This document shows, one piece after another, positions 52,641 to 64,000 of a DNA stretch of 64,000 nucleotides. A model generated the notes under the pieces. It saw nothing but the letters and a program-made list of their open reading frames with translations, ran no database searches and had not been told where the DNA came from. The first letter of the stretch is position 1; each line of letters begins with the position of its first letter. Source of the DNA: Nymphaea colorata (lineage: Eukaryota > Streptophyta > Magnoliopsida > Nymphaeales > Nymphaeaceae); NCBI RefSeq assembly GCF_008831285.2, contig NC_045148.1:4404001-4468000 (forward strand), read 5' to 3'. A program made the translations under genes and the position numbers.

Positions 52641-55290
52641 CTTTGCCCCATTCGTTCTACATAATTTGTCGCCTCAAGTTCTCCATCTACTACTGCCGAT
52701 CATCTCCAGTAATCCTACAACTCTCCCTTATCCTCGTCGGGACTTTACTCTCAGACATTGTTCCAGTGCTCTTTTTGTCCTTCCTATTCTTTGTTTATTT
52801 TTAAAACAAAATCCAAGAAGATATTTATGTACATCCAAATCCAATTGCATGACATTTCTTAAATCTGAATCCGATCCGGCTTCTTAACCAAAGTTTAAAA
52901 TTTTTTTATCTAATTTGTTGGGGATGGTTCAATAGGATGATTCAAATTGGATATGTTGACGTTCCTATCGACCAGGCGCACAGCATTGAGACATACAGAT
53001 TATGCTTTAAAGAAAATGAAAATAAGTTAAATAACACTAAACCAAACGCATGATGTATCAACATAGTAGCATATTAGAAGCTTGCATGTCCCTAGTAGCA
53101 CCAGCTGGTCGACGAAACATCTTAACAGCAACAATCGCTTGAACCAGTGAATTAGCAGACCACAAAGAAATGAACGAGAACGGACGGGGATACAAAGAGG
53201 AAGGCACAAAGTTTGATAATTCAGCAATATGACACAATTCACCAGTAAACAACTATATATATGTGCAATGTAAAGATAATTTTTCCCTTACATTTCCAAA
53301 TAAAAAGAAAAGTTTCAGTGGCATCAAGGAAGGAAAATCAAATGGAATCTTGTGCAAAGAGATACCCCATCCTTTTTGTTCAACAAAAGATTGCCATACA
53401 TAACCAGTTAGAAAACCATGAGGTTAATAAGAACCTATACTTAATTACGAAGCATAGTACTGACTTCAATGCTAGGATTGAATTTAAGTACGCTCTGATA
53501 TTTAACAAAATTGTTGGGGAGAGGCGTCCGATCTTCCAAACATCCCGTGAACCAGCTAAATATTCTTCTCTGCACACTCCATAAATCAGGAGAATGCCCT
53601 TCGAACAAGCATGCCTCTGCTCTAGGATAACAGGAAGACAACCATGTAGCACCCAGCGTGGGATGAGCTTCACCTCCTCCTTTGACGCCACAAGCAGCTA
53701 TTCTGCCATTTAAGCACCACAAGCTGAAGGCACACATTCTTTTCCTTGATCCATGTCCTTCTATCTGCAACTAACTACTAAGCCCATACAAATGTCCATC
53801 AGAGTCATCGTAGTCTCCACACTAGTGACTACAAGCAACGATAAGTTCTCCAATAATGGATTCAACCCCACCTGGCCACGTTTAGGACCATCGGCTCTTG
53901 CATCCTTCAGGAACACCTCAGGCTTAATTATGGTCGAGATGGTCACGTTTAGGACCATCATCACTTGTTTGTCCCGAGACAGAGTTGCATGCGCCCGTGC
54001 ATACGCCAAGAGAAAAAAAAAAAACGGCATTTTTGAAATTATTGAAAAAAGAAATCCTTTTAAGTATTTTCATTCTTTTATCTTTAAAAAAAGTTTTTTA
54101 TTTCTTATTTAAATGAGAGCATTGTCGTCATTAACCATGTCAAATTTTCCGCACCAGAACCGCTTAAATAACCAGTTTCGTCCGACTATGCTCCGGGCAT
54201 GGAGCTTCGGTTTTGGAGAGGTTCATTGCAGGAGAAGCCAATACGCTGATACAAAAGCAATGGGATCTTGCTCCTGTTACGCAAATATTCGAAGCACAAA
54301 TATTCGAAGCAAATGCAATGATTTTTTGGGGCACAGGATTATGCAATGACCAATGACCAAATGTCTTCATTAAAATAAAAGAAAATAGAAGGGTAAAAAT
54401 AGATTGTAAACAAAAGAAAAAGTTTAAAATATGCATTACTATATTAAAAGATTTAAAAAATGCGCCACTTCCCTCTTGTTATGTGCAGAGAGGTGTGCAC
54501 TGAACTCAATCTCTGAGTGCACACCCATAAGGTGTATAATGACCATAATACCATCGATAAAGTGAAAAAAAGAGGGTTTTGAAAAAAAGATAAAAAAGTG
54601 ATTATAGAAAAGTTAAAACGATTAAAAAGTATCCCAAACATATGTCTCTTTGTGTATATTTGTTGTGTTCATAGACTGGTGGATACGACTCGATCCGACA
54701 AATATTGCATTCAAGAGTTCACCACTTTCAAAACGCCGCAAAAGCTATAGGACAAGTTGCTAAATTAGAAAGATAGCAAGCGTCCGCAGGGGTTACTGCC
54801 CTTAGGCAGAATCTGTTGCCGATATAAACCATTATTGTAGCGTTTATTGTGAACACAATGCAAATATAAAATGATAATTAATTTGATAGTAAATTTCCGA
54901 CTGTGTGAATTGCATCATAGATTAAATCATGTTAATTATCAGATTCACATATATACAATGTTCATATATAAGTCCGCCCTTACATTTTTATGGATTTGTT
55001 ATGTTTTTAATTATTTTTCATTTAACTGACATTTAGTACTAATCACTTTTTTTTCTGTCAAATGTTGGTTTTTAAAATTTTTGACCGCATGTTTTAGTCG
55101 GAAAATGATGTGGGAAAGCTTTCCATTACTTAAAATCAATATAATGTTTTCAGAGTTGAAGAAAGATATTGTGGATCACGATCTCATGACTAGACGTCAT
55201 GGACTCTATGAGGATACAACGATAGAAGATGACAGAAACGGACTTTGTGATCCCCATTCTAGCCAGCTTGGTTGTTGTTGATATTAAAGG
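52641..55290. other. No gene recognised; several unassigned frames
   Basis: Minus-strand frames of 103-109 codons overlap at 53,380-53,770 without a family I can name. Small direct repeats are present: cacgtttaggaccatc at 53,877 and 53,944, and caaatattcgaagca twice near 54,282-54,311. Otherwise AT-rich. Confidence 0.4.
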
Positions 55291-55340
55291 CAAATGCAAC
55301 AGGAAGAGAGAGAGAGAGCGAGAGAGGGAGAGAGAGAACC
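55291..55340. repeat. (GA)n microsatellite, interrupted
   Basis: gaagagagagagagagcgag and following GA units. Confidence 0.9.
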
Positions 55341-56088
55341 AAGAAATGGAAAATGCATTGTAACAAGCTGGGAGTACTAGGCCAAACTCGCTGTCTGGTG
55401 ACCCAACCTAATAAATTGTTTTATTAAATGTTTTTATATGATTCAAAAAAGTTCCAACCTAGGGATGTATACGAGCGGAGAATGAAGCTGGGCTAGCTCG
55501 AGCTGGACTCCAGTCTCAAAACTCATAGCTTGAGCTCCAGTTTACTGAGCTTGGCTTGAGCTCAATATGACTTGAACTTGGCTGAGCTCCAGTTGATTGA
55601 GCTCTGCATATTAAAAAAAAAAAAAAGAAGATTCGTTTGGAAGTGAGAATAAGGGCGACTCAAAGTTTGACCTACCTTTAGCTGTCACAAGGTAGGTTCA
55701 CTAGAAAATTCTTTTTTCGTACGAGAATGTTATGAATATTATCTACAAGTAATTATTATGATTATTGTTGTTGTTGTTATTTAGAAAGAAAAGAGATGAA
55801 AATGAGCTGACAGGTGCCATGGAAAGATGTTTATCACTTTGGAAGCCTCTATACACTGAGTCTCGATCAAATAAATATTTTTAACCTGCATGAAACATGA
55901 TTGATTCAATGAAGCAACGACATGCATGCCAAATAGTATTTCCATTGAGCAATGGATAAAAATGATAAACCGCCCTTTGAAATGTTCAATGGTTAAATAA
56001 ATGTGTACAATAATAACCAAAGTAAATGAACAGTGCTTTTTCCTTAAAACGACCAGCGGAAAATGACCAACACCCCACCCCTCCTTCA
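55341..56088. other. No gene recognised
   Basis: Around 55,480-55,605 repeated gagct, gctcgag and ttgagctc motifs suggest a small MITE-like piece. A 102-codon minus-strand frame at 55,781-56,089 is unassigned. Confidence 0.35.
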
Positions 56089-56112
56089 CCCCCCCCCCCC
56101 CCCCCCCCCCCC
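56089..56112. repeat. Poly-C run, 24 bases
   Basis: 24 consecutive C. The length may be affected by sequencing or assembly error. Confidence 0.9.
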
Positions 56113-56544
56113 AACAAAAAAGGATCTTAACCCATCATGTCAATTTCTAGCAAGCGCACTGGAGAGAGAAAGAGGAGATGGGGAAAGAGAGAGGGACAAA
56201 ATGGGTTCGTCATAATGGCATTCCTAATCTCAAGCTCAACATTCTTTAATACCATCAAGATAGCACAAGATAGCACCCTTTAAGATTTGAACTCAGGATG
56301 TGGTTGTAACCTGCCACTCAACCCAACCGGTTGCGATATCCATAAAGGCTTAATTAACGGCAAGGAGCAAATGACAACCCGAGATGAAGAGCCAGGTGGA
56401 CATCTGTGCTGTCCAACTCGAAGCAGAAACAGCCAAAGGTCTGGCCCTGAAGATCCGGTTATTGTTCTCCTTCAAAATCCACTGCTTACAACAAATGAAG
56501 CCACAAATGATAGGTGGTGGCATGGGAGAACATACATAGATAAA
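56113..56544. other. No gene recognised
   Basis: Mixed sequence with GA-rich tracts leading into unit C. A 129-codon plus-strand frame from 56,287 runs into unit C without domain content. Confidence 0.35.
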
Positions 56545-59500
56545 AGAGAGAGAGAGGGAGTACCTGCTGCGTATCTTGTTTTGCTACTTTTGCAGACGAG
56601 TAATGTATTTGGGAAGCTCCATGATGCATGCAATTGCAACCAGTTAGTAAAGGAGGTTAGGCTCTATCAAGGCTAAGCCAGTTGGGGATTCAGAAACCAA
56701 ATTAGCAAGACGAGTACCCGGTCGAGAAAAGAAATTGAGAGATTTACACGGAATAACCAAAAATACTCACAAAAATAAGCTTCTTATATATAGCATTTAT
56801 ACCTGTAAAAGCATGATTGGTCAGCTTACGAAAGCATCATTTTTAACAAGATCATACTAATCGATATTTTGTAGTATGCGCACTCTAATTTTGTACCGAC
56901 TCTTAAACACGTCTCAAGGAAAAGCAAGGCAGCTGCATAATTAGTACAAGGAAACTATATCACGTGCATCATTGTCTTTTTCGGCGTCTGAACAAATATT
57001 AATGATGGGCAAATGTTCAAGATTAAAAATAATATATTACATCAAAAAGAAAGAAGAAAACGAAAGAAAGATAGGAAGAAAATGTACTTATGCTTTCCAG
57101 GCTTGTTTATATCCCCAGCAGGCTTAGCCCTAATAAAAATCCTTAACCTATTTTCTCAATGGTTGCAATGCGTCCATCATGAGTTACCCAATGCCTGATG
57201 TATCAAGATAATACTTCCTCCAGTTCTTAAGGAAGAATAAGTTGGAGAAAGGAAGGATGTGCACTGGCCAATGGAGCATGAAGGTTCTGCATCTCCCTTT
57301 CGTGGCTATATATAGTTGAATATAAACGTGCATTGTGCCTCCAGTTGGTGCAACTAATTTCACACAAAACATGACAAGCGCTCATGGCGACATATACAAG
57401 CTAGAGCACACGACTATACTTACAAACGTTAGGCATTCTAGACATCAATTAGATGCACACCACATGCAATGAACTAACGCGCGTCAACCATGAAACCTTA
57501 CATGAAGAACTTGGGATATACTATGGTATGAACACAAATTACGTGGTCATTGCTGTCAATCTATTTGTTTTAGAGGCGAGTAGTCTACATACTAATCAGA
57601 CTTTACTAATACTGCATGCTGAGATCAAACTGAAAGGTTTTAGGTCAACCCTCTAAAGAAGTGGGTACTACGCCGGACCTCTAGTATTGAAAGCAGTATA
57701 AACATTAAGCTAGCTTGTTGCACTCTTGTCACTATTTAAACAAAATTAAGCTACCGAAAAAGGTGAAAGACAACGAACCTCTAAGCATCAAGTGATACTG
57801 AATCAGATATGAGAGGGTCTGTCTTTTTTAGGTGAGCAGCCGGTTAACAACCCACTACCTGTAAAAGAGGCCGGAAGGCTCATTCCCCCTGACCAGAAGT
57901 CATGGGCTGTGTCGGAAGCTGGTGAGGTGCACTACACCCGTCAACTATAGAGTCATAATCTCACCATTTATAGTCCAAAAGAGTAGTAACCAGGGGAATA
58001 GCAAGTGTCTGCCTAACTAACTAATGCTACATCTTTTGGAGCGAGACAGTACGTCCTTTGGGATATCTAGCTATCTCAAATGCTCAACCCAAGTTGGATT
58101 GCTTAATAGCAAGTACTACATGCTCTAAGCTGCATCCTTACAATCAGAGTAAATACCCAAAACATGGAACATAAGAAAGCATACGGGCGACTGGGAGTGG
58201 TCAATGCATGGTAGGGATTAATCTAACGTATGGAGAAGGTGATATTTAATTTCGAAGACCACAGCTACATCGGTAAGGTTGCTTGGCATTTTATAAGCCT
58301 CCTCTGTGTTCTTTCTCCAATTTCCATGAGTTTCAAATTTGTGGACCTGAAGGCGAACCTGGATCCTTTATCGCCACTACTTCTCGTGACACAATGTGGT
58401 CATCATGATGATATAGGGAACCCTTCAGCGGCATCTTCTGCTTTAGATCATATCACGAATATCAGCATGCATTGAAATTTTTTTATTCTATTCTGGAAAT
58501 GGTCGTTATGTATAATCTTGAAGACCAATTCAAAGAAGCCCCCCTTTTCTTTTAGTGGTGGGAGAAAAAACCCAACTTTATAATGCTTTACCGCCTTATG
58601 AGCACCAAACGGTCAATAATTTTGTGTTTAGATTTTATGTTTTTCTAACTTTTATTCACTATTTTCCAGATCTTTCTGATGAGCTTTTCACTTTAATTTC
58701 AATTTCTTCCCTTGTCGAGGAAGTCTGACCATCAGACGTGCTGAGCTCTTCCTGCTTTGGAATCTTCTTTTTCTTGTGAAAGGATGTTGCAGTTTGCACT
58801 TTAATAAGGAGGAAATATTGTGCCGGCGGTTTAATTAAGAGTACGTCTGCTAGTTTATTTCTTATAAAAAGCTTGCCGTAACTACCTACACAATTGTTAC
58901 ATAAATGCTTTGGACTCGGTACAATTCATGATCAGCCTACTACTAAGTGGTTGACTTCATTAGATTTCACTTAGGTTGATTCAAAATGAATCAAGCACGA
59001 CAAAAATGAAACTCATTAAGGTAAATACTGTATGCTGGACTTGCAGATCCCTAAACATGAAATTTGGATATGAATATATATGAACTCCATATTAAACCCA
59101 ATTAAATTGATGATAAGATCCTATTTTTCTATCCCGAACCGCCCATCATCAGATTTAGATTAAGGGTGTTGGTAAAAATTAAACCCTTGATCTACCCATG
59201 AAGTAAACCATGTCCCAACTTCTATGCATGATAAAGATCTTGGAAAGTTTTTAATTTTCAGTAACTATTTGGAAAATGCAAGAACCATTACTTCTAAGTG
59301 AAAAGATTGTCTTAGAGATGTATTCATTGGGTAGAATCAGTGAATAGCAATATGATTCCCCTTACACTGTTGGTAGCTGACAAATAGAACCACCGCGAGC
59401 TTGCTATTGCTGATTGGGGAAGAGAAGCAACTCCAATTGATAACTTTTGACACCTTCATTTTGCCAAACTAATGCCCTTGCTTCTTTTATTAATGTAAGG

Positions 59501-59620
59501 AATTGAACTCTGAAGTCAAACCTGGATCAGTCATCATTGTTCATAATGATGATATCTTAATTTACTAGAATCAGAGAGGAACATTCAAGGAATCTCAACT
59601 TGACACTACTTATGTTACAG
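56545..59620. repeat. Repeat unit C of the three-copy family
   Basis: Collinear with A and B from the tacctgctgcgtatcttg start through the inverted-repeat core, ggcattctagacatcaatta, agcaagtactacatgctcta, acttctcgtgacacaatgtg, and the tail tgctgagctcttcctgcttt. It ends in gypsy RT sequence like B, but here the gypsy sequence continues for another ~1.5 kb. Confidence 0.8.
56633..57172. repeat. Inverted-repeat core of unit C
   Basis: Left arm 56,633-56,698, right arm (inverted) 57,103-57,172, about 400 bp apart. Same arms as in A and B. Confidence 0.65.
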
Positions 59621-61160
59621 AAAGCAAATTATAAGCTAAAAATTAACCAAATGAAAATTTTGGCTAGAGACAGTTGTGTTTTTTATGCGTGTTATGTCTT
59701 ATAAGAATATTGTTATAGGTCCCTCAAACGTTGAAGCAGTAATCAATTGAGAATGATGCATTACTCCTACAAACTTTCATAGTTTATTGAAACTAACTAG
59801 ATACTATAGAAGATTCCTTAAGAAGCTCCGTACTCTTGTCTGACAGAAACAATGTTAAGTTTGAAATGGGCAAGGCTGCAGGAGAAAGGTTCCAAGACCT
59901 AATCAGGAAACTCATGATTGTACCATTACTTGCACGCCTTGAACAAGAAATTGGTTTTGTTGTGTACTTGAATACCTCTCCTAAAGGATTGAATTATATT
60001 TTAATGCAAAATGACAAGGTAATTGCTTATGCATCTCGACAACTATGAAAACATGAGAAATTATTTTATACATGATTAGAACTGCTGGCAAATCTTCTAT
60101 GTGCTTTAAAAATATGGTGACATTATATATATATGATGAGATGTCAGATATCCACAGATTACATAGACCTAAAATTAGCTACAAGGAATTAAATTTGACT
60201 CAAAGAATATGATTAGAACTTATTAGAGATTATGATTTTGCAATCGTCTCCGATCCAAAAAAGGCTAATTTAGTTATAGATGCATTAAGTAGGAAGAGTT
60301 GAAACACCATTGCCACAAACTATGTCTTCCTTTGCTTTTAGGAAATGCAATTTCTATCGGCCAAATGGAGGACATGCAATGTGTAAGATTTGTACGCTGA
60401 ACTTCATGTTTAGCCTACTATTAGTTGCAAGCTCAAGATAAAACAACAAAGTATTTAAACAATGGAAAAATGAGAAAAATAAGGAAAAAATTTCTTACAC
60501 CAAAATGGAAATAGAAAGACCCTACTTCTATAGATTTTATTGTAGGTTTACCTTATATACGAAGCAGAAATGATGCTATATGGATAGGCATAGATCAGCT
60601 TATTTAATGTGCACATTCTATAACCATTAAGACAATAGCTATGATAACAAATTGATCCAATTGTTCATTGATGAACTTGAGAAAGTATATGAAGCCCTAA
60701 TATCTATAGTTTGCGATGGGGATCCTTGGCTTTTGAAAGTTCTGCTTTTAGTTTTAAATTTTGCTTTGGGAACCAAGTTGAATTTTAGCATTGTACTATT
60801 TTACTTAGAAATAGAAGGTCAGGTAGAAAAAACAAGCCAGACATTGGAAAATACATTATGTGCTTGCAATATTGGAACTTTGGAATTCTTAGAATGTACA
60901 CTTTAGTAAAATTTGGTTATAATAACAGCTACCAATGAAGCATTGGATGGTTACCCATGAAGCTATCTGTGATAGCAAATGTATAATACCAATGTATTTG
61001 GGTGAAGTAAATAAAAATAAATTACTTATAACGTAGATAGTGCAATTAACTGTGGATAAGGTCCATTTGATTAAAGAAAATATGAGAACGCCCCAAGAAT
61101 GAGCAAAAACTTATGCAAATAATAGAGGAATGGACCTTCACTTGAATAAAAATGGCTGAG
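59530..61160 (+). pseudogene. Decayed gypsy pol: RT end, RNase H, integrase
   Basis: Plus-strand frames give VHNDDILIY (59,537-59,563), LTRYYRRFLKKL near 59,790-59,825, EQEIGFVVYLNTSPKGLN, VIAYASRQL (60,020-60,046), RCQISTDY near 60,150, LIRDYDF-like text near 60,220, DAIWIGIDQL-like text near 60,570, LIQLFIDELEKVYEALISIV and GTKLNFS near 60,655-60,785, QTLENTLCAC and YNNSYQ near 60,845-60,930, and ENMRTPQE.AKTYANNRG near 61,075-61,130. This is the order of a Tekay/Del-like chromovirus pol. Many stops and frameshifts; dead. Confidence 0.82.
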
Positions 61161-61739
61161 GAAGTAGCTCTACCTTCAGGAGCTTATAATATAATCTTGA
61201 CGACCAAAACAAAATGCACAAGCATAGGCTCTTTTTTGTTGATTAGTAAAGAATATGAAGCATTAGAACAATTTTATATGACAAAAACCAAGATAATATA
61301 GGGCAACTTCAAGGAAATTTCAGTTCATGCGATTGAAAATATAAGGTCACTTATTTGAAATTATACAATAAATGAGTTCCAAAAATCAATGAAGGAGATT
61401 TCCTTGCTCATTCTTTTGACAAGCTAACTTGCCACCACTTGCCAAATCACATCTGGATTTGCTCTGGAATTTACAGCTTCCATCATGGAGATCAACGGTC
61501 AAAAAGACATTATGTGAGACTCAATCTTATATTTAAACATCGCAAATCAACTGATTCGTTTCTCTCGAAACCAAATCCAAAATCTGGAGCCATTTGATTT
61601 CAATATGATATTTATCGAATGAGGCCAGAAAACCATTTACCAAATTCATTTCAATATTCAAATGGCCTCAAATCATATTCAAAGTTTATTAATGAAATGT
61701 ATATGAGGAAATATCCAAACCTTTGACATCCCTAATTTC
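61161..61739. other. No gene recognised
   Basis: AT-rich; may include the degraded end of the gypsy element. No motif seen. Confidence 0.4.
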
Positions 61740-62019
61740 TATGACTGATGTAAGTAAGCACAAAAGAAAGACAATGAAATTTGAGTGGTTCAGTGTAAAA
61801 TCACACCTACATCCACAGGTAAAGGCTACTATCGAGGATGATCAGTTTGATAGGCCTTGGTGCTCTTTATACTATTTTTTGAATTTACAATCAGCATAAT
61901 CATCGTTACAATCAGTTCCACCATTATCATCTCCTTGATTGTAGAAGCTATTGGGAATCATATTAGATTTACATAAAATATTTTCAGATTCTCTATATTT
62001 GTTTCTATGTTATCAACAC
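61740..62019 (-). repeat. Probable copia LTR start (minus strand)
   Basis: On the minus strand, right after the end of pol, tgttgataacatagaaac begins an AT-rich stretch as a copia 3' LTR would. The other end is not defined. Confidence 0.45.
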
Positions 62020-62470
62020 CCTAGCTTGCTCTTACAATAAACCTGGTAATGTCTTTATTAGCATCCTGCAAACTGGGCTGCAAGATGGCAAGTCTCAGTT
62101 TACCTCTTAAATTTTCAAAACTGGTTCTAGATTGTGCCTTGGTAAATATATCGGCCATGTGTTGATATGAAGGCACAAATTGTGTACTGAGAAGTCCAAA
62201 TGCAACCTTTTCCAGCAGAAAGTGATAATCAAGCTCTACACGTTTCATGCGAGAATGAAATACAGGTTAGATTGACGCTTGAAGTGTGAACATGTCCCAA
62301 TACAGCATTGGTGGATTGCTTAAATATACCTCAATATCTTAATATGTAGGTGATCCTTGTCAATTCAGCCATAACGGAAGCCATAGAGCAATATTCAGTT
62401 TTTGTAGTTGAACATGCTACCGTAGGTTGCTTTCTTGCCATCCAAGTTATACAATTAAACACAAGAAATG
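62020..62470 (-). pseudogene. Copia RNase H and C-terminus
   Basis: The minus strand reads CITWMARKQPTVACSTTKTE, YCSMASVMAELTRI, then after frameshifts SRMKRVELDYHFLLEKVAFG, LLSTQFVPSYQHMADIFTKA and FENLRGKLRLA. This is the end of copia pol (KHVELDYHFVREKV, QLADIFTK). A frameshift separates the parts. The upstream portion is replaced at about 62,470 by GC-rich sequence. Confidence 0.85.
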
Positions 62471-63090
62471 TGGCAAAACCTGTGGTAGATCACCTTGTCT
62501 CTTGACACCCAACTCAATTGGAGTCTGGAAAGGCATGAAGACGGAGTTTTTCTCGACATGATACCGACCATGCTCTCTAGCATGCCCGAGCACCGCTTCG
62601 CTATGGGGGCTTCTCGTGAAATCCATGCACTCGAGATGATGCTGAACACAGCCGGATGCCTCTTGGCTACGGCTACCTGGTGCCTAGCCAAAACGAAGGG
62701 CCCAAGGCCTTGCATGATCCTGCCATGAGCTCACATGGCATTTACTCCCACGTCAAGCCCACCTTACCAGGACACACAGCCAGTGTAGCTGTATGCCCGG
62801 CGACGAGTGTTTTGTTGCATGGCCCAGGTGGTCGTGCGCTATGTCTCTGAGGTTTCGCAAGGGCCAAATGTTGGCTGAGCAGAGACCGGCCACCTTCAGC
62901 TGTAGCTACTCTAACATTGCGCAAACATCTTGGCTAAACCCTCGCGCTGCTCCCTTTCGGTCTGCTCGGTAGGGCAGGAAGCAGGCTAACCTCGCCAACC
63001 TTGCACTGGTGGGTGACGTTCATGCTCTGCTCGACCATGTTGCGCCCTCTCCTCGGTGCCCTTGGCAGTCCCAGGCAGGGTCGCATCAAA
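62471..63090. other. GC-rich block of unknown origin
   Basis: GC is clearly higher than in the flanks. Frames of 60-86 codons overlap on both strands, none recognised. It begins exactly where copia RNase H similarity stops. It could be LTR or internal sequence of another element. Confidence 0.4.
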
Positions 63091-63624
63091 TACTACATAT
63101 ATTGGAGAAGGCAAAGTTGGTGTTAGTCCTTGGTCAAAAGTTCTTCGTGATGTCAATTATCTAGTTACCCTCAATGTAGCAAAAGGCACTGAAACGTAGG
63201 TTTTTTTTCGTTGCTGGTCTTCATTGTGCAAAAATATTGTGTAAATTTTTGGTAGAAAAAGTAACAAAAAAAAAAGAGAATCACCATTAGTAGATGTGCA
63301 GTCTACATGCTATGACTTCATGACACTGCGTCTCTCTTACTAACAAAGTTAGAAGCCCATTGTTAGTTTCTATAGAGATAGTTCTTTGTTCGTAGTGATT
63401 GGCCTTTTACTCCATACTTTAGAAGGTGCTTCTGTCCTGAAAATAGTTCACTTTTGGTTTTTTTAATCTGTTCCAATCAAGGATATGATAAAACATTCAT
63501 TCAAAGTTTTTACTACTAATTTGTTCTTCAAAAAATACTCTAAATTGGTTGACCAAGTTATGGGGCACAAGCACCTTTAAATTTTTTATAGTATAAAATT
63601 TGTTATGTTATGTTGTTGTTCGCT
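63091..63624. other. No gene recognised
   Basis: AT-rich DNA with no motif seen. Confidence 0.4.
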
Positions 63625-64000
63625 TCCCCAAAAGTTTTTGGTTTTCGGAGTACCATAGAAAAATAAAATTTTATTTTGAAAATGAGAAAGAAATGGACTC
63701 GATCATCGGTACGAGGATCGACCGTTCCGGTGTTTTTACCGGGGATAATCAACCCAAGAGCTATGCTTATCTTTGATGCATTTCATTTTGGCTTAAACAT
63801 TTTTTTCATTTTAAATGTGATGTTGTGTTTGAGAATATGTTGAAGATTTGATGTTTCAAACTTTTGAAAAAGTTCTTAAAGAATCACTCGAAAATGTAAA
63901 ACATTTTGCTTTGAGAAAAACTTGAATTGAGAAATATTTACAAATATTGTTTGGAAACATTTGAAGATTATCTTTTGGAAATCACTTTAGTATTCTCTCA
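63625..64000 (+). repeat. AT-rich dispersed repeat, copy 3 (cut by window end)
   Basis: Direct copy of 27,810-28,175: gaccgttcc, aacccaagagctatgctta, ttgatgcatttcattttggc, taaacatttttttcatttta, and gtaaaacattttgctttga. It continues beyond the window. Confidence 0.78.

Noticed and set aside
53380-53770. Overlapping minus-strand frames of 103 and 109 codons as an exon
   Set aside because: No recognisable family, and two frames overlap equally well; no supporting splice signals were established.
56089-56112. Poly-C run as a functional G-quadruplex
   Set aside because: A single homopolymer without spaced tracts, and its length is prone to sequencing error.
59836-60048. 70-codon frame as an independent small gene
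   Set aside because: It is a piece of decayed gypsy RNase H (ends in the YASRQL motif).

Overview
This window looks like nuclear DNA from a flowering plant. It is AT-rich and packed with plant-type transposable elements (Ty3/gypsy and Ty1/copia LTR retrotransposons primed by initiator-methionine tRNA, L1-like LINE fragments, hAT- and CACTA-like small elements), dinucleotide microsatellites and an 18S-rDNA-derived tandem array. I recognise no intact host protein gene and no tRNA gene. The species cannot be named from the sequence.

Layout. 1-5.2 kb is AT-rich DNA with small dispersed repeats, a 90-bp TA microsatellite and a hairpin. 5.2-7.9 kb holds an L1-like LINE fragment and a minus-strand LTR relic split by a hAT-type MITE. 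7.9-10.75 kb is a tandem array of about seven ~397-bp units, each made from the first ~250 nt of 18S rRNA plus a ~110-nt linker. 10,994-22,325 is one complete, young gypsy retrotransposon with a 5-bp target duplication (GAACC), two ~3.17-kb LTRs about 99% identical, and an uninterrupted 1703-codon gag-pol frame. It sits 18 bp upstream of the LTR of an older relative (22,349-~25,380), which faces an inverted LTR fragment (25,645-26,225).

26-34 kb is AT-rich and carries two of the three copies of an AT-rich repeat, a CACTA-like miniature element and a decayed minus-strand copia pol. 34.7-37.9 kb has a diverged duplication of what may be the 5' part and intron of a minus-strand gene. 37.9-40.9 kb is a tangle of copia and LINE pieces, including a copia element whose RT segment is inverted relative to its RNase H. 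42.3-59.6 kb contains three diverged copies (A, B, C) of a 2.4-3-kb unit; each has an inverted-repeat core, and B and C end in the same gypsy RT fragment. 59.6-62.5 kb has decayed gypsy RNase H/integrase and a minus-strand copia RNase H and LTR. The third copy of the AT-rich repeat closes the window.

The only gene that looks able to make a full protein is the gag-pol of the young gypsy element. Its last ~100 codons lie inside the 3' LTR, and two older relatives also open their LTRs with coding tails. The most unusual features are this LTR-encoded tail, the 18S-derived satellite, the face-to-face LTR pair and the A/B/C unit. All calls rest on reading the sequence by eye; no database search or computed alignment was run.
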